From assembly GCF_041601295.1 (NCBI RefSeq), contig NZ_JBFIII010000110.1:1-8167 (forward strand): DNA of 8,167 bases. The letters are read 5' to 3'. Position numbers and translations under genes: made by a program. The notes under the pieces are model-generated. The model was not told the DNA's origin. It worked only from the letters and a program-made list of their open reading frames with translations, and searched no databases. This DNA comes from Immundisolibacter sp. GTDB taxonomy: Bacteria; Pseudomonadota; Gammaproteobacteria; Immundisolibacterales; Immundisolibacteraceae. Within the stretch, counting starts at the first letter, position 1; every line of letters starts with the position of its first letter. Positions 1 through 5,923 of this stretch are shown here, one piece after another.

Positions 1-1803
1 ACCCAGACCGAACGCCCCAACCACCTGGCGCAGGAGGTTATCGACAACGCGGTGGACGAGGCGCTGGCCGGGCACGCGCACCACATCAGCGTCACGCTGC
101 ACGACGACGGCTCCCTTGCGGTGCGCGACGACGGCCGCGGCATGCCGGTGGATATTCATCCCGAGGAAGGCCTGCCCGGGGTGGAGGTAATCCTCACCCG
201 CCTGCACGCCGGCGGTAAATTCTCGAACAAGGCTTATCAGTTCTCGGGCGGCCTGCATGGCGTGGGCGTGTCGGTAGTCAACGCGCTGTCGCAGCGGCTC
301 GAGGTCAAGGTCTGGCGGGACGGGCATGAGTACGCCATGGCATTTGCCGGCGGCGACAAGGTCATCGACCTGCACATCGGCGGCGAGGTGGCGCGGCGCG
401 TCACTGGCACCGAGGTGCGCTTCTGGCCAGACCCGCAGTACTTCGACACGCCCTCGTTCCTGATCACGCGCCTGAAGCACCTGCTGCGGGCCAAGGCGGT
501 GCTGTGCCCGGGCCTGGAAGTGAGCTTCACAGACGCCCTCGGCACGGAAACCTGGCTATACAAGGAAGGCCTGGGCGAGTACCTCGCCACCGCTCTGGTG
601 GACCTGCCCCAGCTACCCGAAGCGCCGTTTTGCGCCAGCTTCAGCGCCACCAACGAAGCGGCCGACTGGGCTGTCACCTGGCTGCCGGACGGTGGCGATA
701 CGGTCGCCGAAAGCTACGTCAACCTGATTCCGACCGCCCAGGGCGGCACCCACGTCAATGGCCTGCGCACCGGGCTGACCGAGGCGATTCGCGAGTTTTG
801 CGAGTTCCGCAGCCTGTTGCCGCGCGGCTTGAAGCTCGCCCCCGAGGACGTCTGGGAGAACATCGCCTACGTGCTGTCGACCAAGCTGCGCGAGCCACAG
901 TTCACCGGCCAGACCAAGGAACGGCTGTCCTCGCGCGAGTGCGCCGCTTTTGTCTCGGGTTTGGCCAAGGACGCCTTCAGCCTGTACCTGAACACCCATA
1001 CCGATATCGGCCAGCGCCTGGCCGAGCTGGTCATCAGCCGCGCCGCCCGGCGCCTGAAGGCAGCGCGGCAGGTGGTGCGCAAGCGCATCACCTCCGGCCC
1101 GGCGCTGCCCGGCAAGCTGGCCGACTGCACCTTGCAGGATCCGGCGCGTACGGAACTGTTCCTGGTTGAGGGTGACAGCGCGGGTGGCAGCGCCAAGCAG
1201 GCCCGCGATCGCGAGTTCCAGGCCGTGATGCCGCTGCGCGGCAAGATCCTGAACACCTGGGAAGTGGACGTCGCCGAGGTGCTCGCCTCGCAGGAAGTGC
1301 ACAACATCGCCATTGCCATCGGCGTTGACCCAGGTTCGGACGACCTCAGTGGTCTGCGCTACGGCAAGGTTTGCGTGCTGGCCGATGCCGACTCGGACGG
1401 CGCCCACATTGCGGCCTTGCTGTGCGCGCTGTTCGTGCGTCATTTCCCGGCGCTGGTCACGGCCGGCCACGTGCATGTGGCCATGCCGCCGCTGTACCGC
1501 ATTGACGTTGGCCAGCACCAGTTCTATGCCCTGGACGACACCGAGCGCCAGGGTGTGCTGGACCGCATCGCGGCCGAGAAACTCAAGGGCAAGATCAACG
1601 TCATGCGCTTCAAGGGCCTGGGCGAAATGAATCCGCCACAGTTGCGCGAGACCGTGATGGCACCGGATACCCGCCGCATGCTGCAGTTGACCATAGCAGC
1701 CGACGACGACACCGGCGAGCTGCTGGACATGCTATTGGCCAAGAAGCGTTCGCCCGACCGGCGCCGCTGGCTGGAACTGAACGGTGACCTGGCGGAGGTT
1801 TGA
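1..1803 (+). CDS. parE: DNA topoisomerase IV subunit B (ParE), 5' end cut by the window
   Basis: ATPase subunit of topoisomerase IV, which with ParC decatenates daughter chromosomes and removes supercoils in the cytoplasm. The frame is open from base 1, so the gene begins upstream; 600 residues are visible. Aligned from memory to E. coli ParE (630 aa), the window starts near residue 28. Visible parts, numbered from base 1: the GHKL ATP site with EVIDN at 12-16, DGRG at 44-47, the glycine-rich ATP lid GGLHGVG at 83-89, and the QTK loop with Lys306. The Toprim domain follows with EGDSAGG from Glu390 and the acidic Mg2+ cluster DADSD at 462-466, then the C-terminal RFKGLGEMNP block. The large Toprim insertion typical of Gram-negative GyrB is absent, which favours ParE over GyrB. 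It ends in TGA, 63 bases before the cupin gene, with no clear terminator between. No frameshift or missing key residue seen. Confidence 0.97.
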   Translation, partial: TQTERPNHLAQEVIDNAVDEALAGHAHHISVTLHDDGSLAVRDDGRGMPVDIHPEEGLPGVEVILTRLHAGGKFSNKAYQFSGGLHGVGVSVVNALSQRLEVKVWRDGHEYAMAFAGGDKVIDLHIGGEVARRVTGTEVRFWPDPQYFDTPSFLITRLKHLLRAKAVLCPGLEVSFTDALGTETWLYKEGLGEYLATALVDLPQLPEAPFCASFSATNEAADWAVTWLPDGGDTVAESYVNLIPTAQGGTHVNGLRTGLTEAIREFCEFRSLLPRGLKLAPEDVWENIAYVLSTKLREPQFTGQTKERLSSRECAAFVSGLAKDAFSLYLNTHTDIGQRLAELVISRAARRLKAARQVVRKRITSGPALPGKLADCTLQDPARTELFLVEGDSAGGSAKQARDREFQAVMPLRGKILNTWEVDVAEVLASQEVHNIAIAIGVDPGSDDLSGLRYGKVCVLADADSDGAHIAALLCALFVRHFPALVTAGHVHVAMPPLYRIDVGQHQFYALDDTERQGVLDRIAAEKLKGKINVMRFKGLGEMNPPQLRETVMAPDTRRMLQLTIAADDDTGELLDMLLAKKRSPDRRRWLELNGDLAEV

Positions 1804-1854
1804 GGCCTTGCCCATGGGTTCATCGGCCGCTACGCTCCTGTCTCACTGCGTATC

Positions 1855-1859
1855 GAGGG
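1855..1859 (+). promoter_or_regulatory. Ribosome binding site GAGGG of the cupin gene
   Basis: GAGGG lies 7 bases before ATG 1867 but only 4 before GTG 1864. The spacing favours the ATG, so the GTG-started version would add one residue that is probably not translated. Confidence 0.55.
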
Positions 1860-1866
1860 CGACGTG

Positions 1867-2493
1867 ATGGTAAGAATTTTCAGTGTTCTGATGCTGTGCG
1901 GACTGGCGGGGACCGTGGGCGCCGGGCCAGCAGGCCCGGATAAGGTATCGGGCGCCGATGGCGTCGGCGGGGTGCGCTTTTTCAATATCTACGAGCACCT
2001 GGACCAGCGTGAAGTGCCGCCGGGAGGGTTTTTCTTCGATTTTCGCCACGGGCCGAACAGCACTCTGGCGATCTACAAGACGGCGGCCGGCAAGGGCCGC
2101 GAGTTACCGATACGGCTCAACCGGCACAACGAAGAAACCGGCGTGGTGATCAAGGGCAGTGTGCTGTTCAAGGCCGGCTACGATGGCGAGTTCGAACGGG
2201 TACTGCGGGAGGGTGACTCGATCATCATCCCGACCTGCGTGCCGCATGGCGGCATATTCGGTTGGGATGCCAACGAGGAAACGATCCTGCTGACCACGTT
2301 TGCAGAGAAATATGTGGAATACGGCCCGGACAACGTCGGGGAAATCGCCTCCGAGTTCGCCAACAAAATCGATTACAAACCCGACGCGTCCGTCGCCGAG
2401 ACGCCCGAGTGCGCGGCGCGCCAGGACACCCCGGTGACCTGGACCCTGGAGGATGTGCGGGCTCACAAGCCGCCGAGCAACAGCAAGCCGTAA
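1867..2493 (+). CDS. Exported cupin-domain protein, function unknown
   Basis: A 208-residue protein. Residues 1-19 form a Sec-type signal peptide: a basic start (Arg3), a hydrophobic core, and VGA before a likely cut at 19/20, so it probably works in the periplasm. There is no lipobox, because Cys11 follows LML. The cupin barrel covers about 55-155. Cupin motif 2 is clear: Gly116, Pro122 and His127 in GDSIIIP-TCVPH. Motif 1 is degenerate: around 83-97 it reads RLNRHNEETGVVIKG, with one His (His87), Glu89/Glu90 and Gly97 but no normal HxH pair; Asn85 may sit where the first His belongs. Cupins span enzymes, isomerases and small-molecule binders, so neither catalysis nor the metal can be assigned. 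The tail after about 160 is polar, with Cys178 in the ECAARQ segment. The next gene encodes another exported protein, which suggests a shared pathway. Codon use resembles the neighbours. Confidence 0.75.
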   Translation: MVRIFSVLMLCGLAGTVGAGPAGPDKVSGADGVGGVRFFNIYEHLDQREVPPGGFFFDFRHGPNSTLAIYKTAAGKGRELPIRLNRHNEETGVVIKGSVLFKAGYDGEFERVLREGDSIIIPTCVPHGGIFGWDANEETILLTTFAEKYVEYGPDNVGEIASEFANKIDYKPDASVAETPECAARQDTPVTWTLEDVRAHKPPSNSKP

Positions 2494-2569
2494 AAATCGT
2501 GTAACAGGGCTCAGCTCGGACCGCGGTTCCCCGGATTGGGCTGTGTTGCTCTCATCGCTTCACAGTGCG

Positions 2570-2629
2570 CCTGGATCGCGCTGGGGTAGCTTGCCTGGCC
2601 TCCCGTTGTAACCCGGGGCGCGATCCGGG
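2570..2629 (+). promoter_or_regulatory. Candidate structured leader ahead of the amidohydrolase gene
   Basis: The 191-base gap between the cupin and amidohydrolase genes holds an inverted repeat: GGATCGCGC (2573-2581) with GCGCGATCC (2618-2626). G-U and C-G pairs can extend it to 13 pairs (2570-2582 with 2617-2629). A competing hairpin, ACCCGG (2611-2616) with CCGGGT (2625-2630), uses the same 3' arm. The two cannot form together, an arrangement seen in attenuators and riboswitches. No run of T follows and no convincing promoter was found upstream, so a regulatory role is only a possibility. Confidence 0.3.
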
Positions 2630-2670
2630 TAGGCTTGGCGTGGCGGACAGCCGTTCTGATAAAGCTCTGC

Positions 2671-2675
2671 GGAGG
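2671..2675 (+). promoter_or_regulatory. Ribosome binding site GGAGG of the amidohydrolase gene
   Basis: GGAGG lies 9 bases before ATG 2685, and the signal peptide begins at that ATG. Together these set the start at 2685, not at the ATG at 2565, which would add 40 arginine-rich residues unlike any export signal. Confidence 0.7.
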
Positions 2676-2684
2676 CGCCCAAGG

Positions 2685-3647
2685 ATGCGTACGTCACGAT
2701 TGGTCACGCGCTGCGTACTCGGTGTGGTGGCGGTATTGGGAACGCCATTCGCAGCGCGGGGGGCGGAACCCCCGCCACCGCCCATCATCGACATGCATAT
2801 GCATGTTTCCGGGCCGCTGCCGCGCACCGATTCCGGTGGCGTCATGCCGCGCGTATGCCTGCCTCACGGGTGGTGCGATGGGGCGCCTACCCAGGCCAAG
2901 GATGATGCGCAGGTGCGTGCGCTTACGCTGGAGGCCATGCAGCGCAACAACATTGTGCTGGGTTTTCTGAGCGGGCCCGTTGACGGCGTACGGGAATGGG
3001 TAGATGCGGCTCCGGGCCGCTTTCTGGCCGGCCCGTTCATCGCCAATCCGCACGCCGTGGATCTGGACCAGTTGCGCGCCGCTTACCGGGGCGGCCAGCT
3101 GCAGGGTATGGGCGAGCTGGCTACGCAGCTGGCGGGCATTGGCCCTGACGATCCGGCGCTGGAGCCCCTGTTTGCGCTGGCAGAAGAATTCGACCTGCCG
3201 ACGCTGATCCACCTGGAAGGAATCGGACCACGGGAACCGACCTTCAGCATCGCGGCGGGACGGCCGGAGCTGCTTGATCCGGTGCTCAAACGCCATCCCG
3301 GATTGCGCATTTACCTGGAAAACGCCGGTTTTCCGCGTCTGGCGGAGACCATTTCCCTCATGTACATGCATCCGCAGGTGTATGCGGATTTGTCGACCGT
3401 GACGTGGGTTGCGCCGCGGGCGATGTTTTACGAGTACCTCAAACGCCTCATGGACGCTGGGCTGGGCCAGCGCCTGATGTTCGGCTCCGACCAGATGTGG
3501 TGGCCGGAAACCATCGATCTGGGTATCGAGGCGATCAGATCCGCGCCGTTTCTGACCGAGGCACACAAGCGCGACATCTTCTACAACAATGCGGCGCGCT
3601 TTCTGCGCCTGAGTCCGCAGGAAATTGCCCGCCACCATAAGCGTTGA
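2685..3647 (+). CDS. Exported metal-dependent amidohydrolase (Amidohydrolase_2 / ACMSD-like)
   Basis: A 320-residue hydrolase or decarboxylase of the TIM-barrel amidohydrolase superfamily. Residues 1 to about 26 form a signal peptide (Arg2, Arg5, Arg9, a hydrophobic core at 10-19, ARG/A near the cut), followed by a five-proline spacer, so a periplasmic location is likely. Metal and catalytic markers: DMHMH with His38 and His40 at the end of strand 1, His176 in LIHLEG, and Asp269 in FGSDQMWWPE near strand 8. The C-terminal stretch IFYNNAARFLRL is typical of Amidohydrolase_2 proteins. At the strand where many relatives carry a His (as in MHAG), this protein reads LENAG with Glu212-Asn213, which may alter the chemistry. 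The family acts on aromatic or lactone carboxylates and amides; the substrate cannot be read from the sequence. It follows the exported cupin gene and precedes a nested hairpin, so the two may form one transcription unit. Confidence 0.85.
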   Translation: MRTSRLVTRCVLGVVAVLGTPFAARGAEPPPPPIIDMHMHVSGPLPRTDSGGVMPRVCLPHGWCDGAPTQAKDDAQVRALTLEAMQRNNIVLGFLSGPVDGVREWVDAAPGRFLAGPFIANPHAVDLDQLRAAYRGGQLQGMGELATQLAGIGPDDPALEPLFALAEEFDLPTLIHLEGIGPREPTFSIAAGRPELLDPVLKRHPGLRIYLENAGFPRLAETISLMYMHPQVYADLSTVTWVAPRAMFYEYLKRLMDAGLGQRLMFGSDQMWWPETIDLGIEAIRSAPFLTEAHKRDIFYNNAARFLRLSPQEIARHHKR

Positions 3648-3651
3648 GGGC

Positions 3652-3698
3652 AACAGCCTGCTCGCATGAGGATCAAGACCTCATCTGGGGAGGCTGTT
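3652..3698 (+). terminator. Nested hairpin just after the amidohydrolase stop codon
   Basis: Outer stem AACAGCCT (3652-3659) with AGGCTGTT (3691-3698), 8 perfect pairs. Inner stem ATGAGG (3666-3671) with CCTCAT (3679-3684), 6 perfect pairs around a 7-base loop. The two are separated by a symmetric 6 x 6 internal loop. It begins 5 bases after the TGA, where a terminator or mRNA 3'-end stabiliser would sit. No T tract follows the stem (TCCGAG), so it is not a classical intrinsic terminator. Confidence 0.4.
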
Positions 3699-3811
3699 TC
3701 CGAGCACGCCTGTCCCGGGACGTCGGTGGTCTGCAGCCGCGCCGCGCGGTCGTCCCCAACAGGGTCGCGTCCCCGGCCCCGCCGCGCAGGGTCCGCAGTG
3801 AGGCTGAAGAG

Positions 3812-3817
3812 TACAAT
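3812..3817 (+). promoter_or_regulatory. Possible -10 box (TACAAT) for rimO
   Basis: TACAAT differs from the sigma70 consensus TATAAT at one position and lies 37 bases before the rimO start, in a GC-rich gap where such a string is uncommon. No good -35 hexamer sits 16-18 bases upstream, so the call is tentative. If real, rimO has its own promoter and is not read only from the amidohydrolase transcript. Confidence 0.3.
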
Positions 3818-3854
3818 CGCCGCCCCTCGTTCAATCGCCTCCGCAGCGCCGCCC

Positions 3855-5183
3855 ATGACGCAACCCACGATTGGCTTTGTCAGCCTCGGCTGCCCCAAGG
3901 CGCTGGTCGACTCCGAACGCATCCTGACTGAGTTGCGCACCAACGGCTATGCGCTGTCGGACAGCTACGCCGGGGCGGACCTGGTGGTGGTGAATACCTG
4001 CGGCTTCATCGACGAGGCCAAGGCCGAGTCGCTGGACGCCATCGGCGAGGCGCTGGCCCAGAACGGCAAGGTCATCGTCACCGGGTGCCTGGGCGCGAAT
4101 GCGCAGGACATCCTGGACGCCCACCCCGGCGTGCTGGCGGTTACCGGCCCACACGCCTACGCCCAGGTGGTGACCGCGATACAGCACCACTTGCCGCCGC
4201 CGACGCGGGAGGCGCATGACCCGTACCGGGATCTGCTGCCGCCGCAGGGCTTGCGACTTACGCCGCCGCACTATGCGTATCTGAAGATTTCCGAAGGCTG
4301 CAATCACCGGTGTAGCTTTTGCATCATCCCGTCCATGCGTGGCGATCTGGTCAGCCGGCCGATCGGCGAGGTACTGAGCGAGGCCGAGGCACTGGTCGAT
4401 GCCGGCGTGCGAGAGCTACTGGTGATCTCGCAGGACACCAGCGCCTACGGCGTTGACGTGAAGTACCGTACGGGCTTTCACGGCGGGCGGCCGCTGCGCA
4501 CGCACCTGACCACGCTGGCGCGGGCTCTGGGTGAATTGGGCGTCTGGGTGCGCCTGCATTACGTCTACCCCTACCCGCACGTGGACGAACTGATCCCGTT
4601 GATGGCTGACGGCCTGCTGTTGCCCTATCTGGATATTCCGTTCCAGCATGCCAGCCCGCGCATCCTGAAGGCCATGCGCCGCCCGGCGCAGGTGGAAAAT
4701 ACCCTCGGCCGAATCGCCGCCTGGCGCGAGATTTGCCCGGATCTGACGCTGCGCAGCACCTTCATCGTGGGTTTTCCCGGTGAAACCGAGGCCGAGTTCG
4801 AGTCCTTGCTGGAGTTTCTGGACGAGGCGCAGCTCGACCGTGTCGGCTGCTTTGCCTACTCGCCAGTGGCCGGTGCCGCCGCCAACGCCTTGCCCGGCGC
4901 GGTGCCCGACCCGGTCAGGCAGGAACGCCTGGCCCGTTTCATGCAGCATCAGGCGCAGATCAGCGCCGAGCGGCTGCAGGCCAAGGTTGGCCGCACCATC
5001 GAGGTGCTGGTGGATGAAGTCGGCGATGACGGAGTGATCGCACGCAGCTTTGCCGATGCCCCGCAGATCGACGGCGTGGTGTACCTGAGTGACGCTGATG
5101 GCGTGGCCGTGGGTGACTTGTTACTGGTGGAAGTGGACGAGGCCGATGCGCACGATCTTTACGCCGTGCCGCTGCTGGGCTAG
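3855..5183 (+). CDS. rimO: Ribosomal protein S12 methylthiotransferase RimO
   Basis: A 442-residue radical SAM enzyme that adds a methylthio group to an aspartate of ribosomal protein S12 (Asp89 in E. coli numbering), using two [4Fe-4S] clusters in the cytoplasm. The UPF0004 domain (1 to about 115) carries the cluster cysteines Cys13 (SLGCPKALVD), Cys49 (NTCGFI) and Cys78 (TGCLGAN). The radical SAM domain has the CxxxCxxC motif at Cys149, Cys153 and Cys156, followed by IIPSMRG. A TRAM domain occupies about 375-442. SLGCPKALVDSE and IIPSMRG mark it as RimO and not the tRNA enzyme MiaB. The length matches E. coli RimO (441 aa). The start at 3855 was chosen because the protein then begins MTQPTIGFVSLGCPK; an upstream ATG at 3666 would add 63 non-homologous residues. 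No Shine-Dalgarno sequence is visible before 3855. The next gene, msrA, follows after 48 bases. Confidence 0.96.
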   Translation: MTQPTIGFVSLGCPKALVDSERILTELRTNGYALSDSYAGADLVVVNTCGFIDEAKAESLDAIGEALAQNGKVIVTGCLGANAQDILDAHPGVLAVTGPHAYAQVVTAIQHHLPPPTREAHDPYRDLLPPQGLRLTPPHYAYLKISEGCNHRCSFCIIPSMRGDLVSRPIGEVLSEAEALVDAGVRELLVISQDTSAYGVDVKYRTGFHGGRPLRTHLTTLARALGELGVWVRLHYVYPYPHVDELIPLMADGLLLPYLDIPFQHASPRILKAMRRPAQVENTLGRIAAWREICPDLTLRSTFIVGFPGETEAEFESLLEFLDEAQLDRVGCFAYSPVAGAAANALPGAVPDPVRQERLARFMQHQAQISAERLQAKVGRTIEVLVDEVGDDGVIARSFADAPQIDGVVYLSDADGVAVGDLLLVEVDEADAHDLYAVPLLG

Positions 5184-5193
5184 GCGGCTTACT

Positions 5194-5199
5194 TATAAT
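5194..5199 (+). promoter_or_regulatory. msrA: Probable -10 box (TATAAT) for msrA
   Basis: A perfect TATAAT sits in the 48-base gap after rimO, 33 bases before the msrA ATG. The -35 region around 5170-5177 (GCTGCTG) matches TTGACA poorly, so the promoter may be weak or need an activator. A GC hairpin (5201-5216) lies at the expected transcription start. Confidence 0.4.
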
Positions 5200-5200
5200 C

Positions 5201-5216
5201 GGCGCGTCACCGCGCC
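5201..5216 (+). promoter_or_regulatory. GC-only hairpin between the msrA -10 box and ribosome binding site
   Basis: GGCGCG (5201-5206) and CGCGCC (5211-5216) pair perfectly around a TCAC loop. The dyad begins 2 bases after the TATAAT box and ends 6 bases before the GGGGA ribosome binding site (5223-5227). It could be an operator dyad, a 5' RNA hairpin, or part of a weak rimO terminator; no T run follows it. Confidence 0.3.
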
Positions 5217-5231
5217 ACCTGTGGGGAATTT

Positions 5232-5864
5232 ATGCGCCTATTCGGTAAATCGCTGGAACTGCCCGCGCCCGGAAAGGCGCTGCCCGGGCGCGCGACCTCG
5301 ATCCCGGTAGCGGCGCGGCATTTTGTCAGCGGCGAAGCGTTACAGGGGCCGTTCGCGGCGGGCCTGCAGCAGGCGGTGTTCGGGTTGGGCTGTTTCTGGG
5401 GTGCCGAACGGCGCTTCTGGCAGATCGACGGCGTGGTTACCACCGCGGTTGGCTACGCGGGCGGGCAGACCCCCAATCCGAGTTACGAAGAGGTTTGCAG
5501 CGGTGGCACCGGCCATACCGAGGCGGTGCTGGTCGTATTCGATCCGGCGCGGGTGAGCTATGCGGCGCTGCTGCGTGAGTTCTGGGAAAGTCACGATCCG
5601 ACTCAGGGCATGTGCCAGGGCAACGACGTCGGTACCCAGTATCGATCCGCCATTTACACCTTTGACGACGCCCAGCAGGCCGCCGCACTGGCCTCGCGCG
5701 ACGCTTTCGCGGCGGCGCTGGCCAAGGCCGGCTACCCGGCGATCACGACCGAAATTGCTGCCGCCGGAACGTTTTACTACGCCGAGGAGTACCACCAGCA
5801 GTACCTGGCCAAGAACCCGGGGGGCTACTGCGGTCTTGGCGGTACCGGGGTGGCCTGTCCCTAG
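5232..5864 (+). CDS. msrA: Peptide methionine-S-sulfoxide reductase MsrA
   Basis: A 210-residue cytoplasmic repair enzyme that reduces methionine-S-sulfoxide in proteins and free methionine, recycled by thioredoxin. The catalytic Cys54 lies in GCFWG. Other family blocks are GYAGG, NPSYEEVCSGGTGHTEAV, EFWESHDPTQ, GNDVGTQYRSAIY and the C-terminal GYCGLGGTGV. The resolving cysteines would be Cys200 and Cys209, matching Cys198 and Cys206 of E. coli MsrA, but the second is one residue further away and is the penultimate residue, so the usual short tail is missing. The first 45 residues (MRLFGKSLELPAP, LPGR, IPVA) match the N-terminal extension of E. coli-type MsrA, which supports the ATG at 5232; GGGGA (5223-5227) lies 4 bases before it. 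There is no fused MsrB domain. kup begins 59 bases downstream. Confidence 0.96.
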   Translation: MRLFGKSLELPAPGKALPGRATSIPVAARHFVSGEALQGPFAAGLQQAVFGLGCFWGAERRFWQIDGVVTTAVGYAGGQTPNPSYEEVCSGGTGHTEAVLVVFDPARVSYAALLREFWESHDPTQGMCQGNDVGTQYRSAIYTFDDAQQAAALASRDAFAAALAKAGYPAITTEIAAAGTFYYAEEYHQQYLAKNPGGYCGLGGTGVACP

Positions 5865-5923
5865 CCGATGGCACGCCTGAGTCTTACCTGCAAACTCGGC
5901 GCGCCCCGCCTGGGCCGGGCCGC

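Noticed and set aside
613..1518. 301-codon open frame on the - strand opposite parE
   Set aside because: It has no recognisable motif, and the ParE frame carries every expected motif across this stretch.
1804..1866. Search for a terminator or promoter between parE and the cupin gene
   Set aside because: No hairpin with a T run and no clear -35/-10 pair was found; the cupin gene may be read through from parE.
2565..2684. N-terminal extension of the amidohydrolase from an upstream ATG
   Set aside because: It would place 40 Arg-rich residues before a good signal peptide; ATG 2685 has a GGAGG site at proper spacing.
3666..3854. N-terminal extension of RimO from an upstream ATG
   Set aside because: The 63 extra residues do not resemble RimO, and the first codons lie inside the nested hairpin after the amidohydrolase gene.
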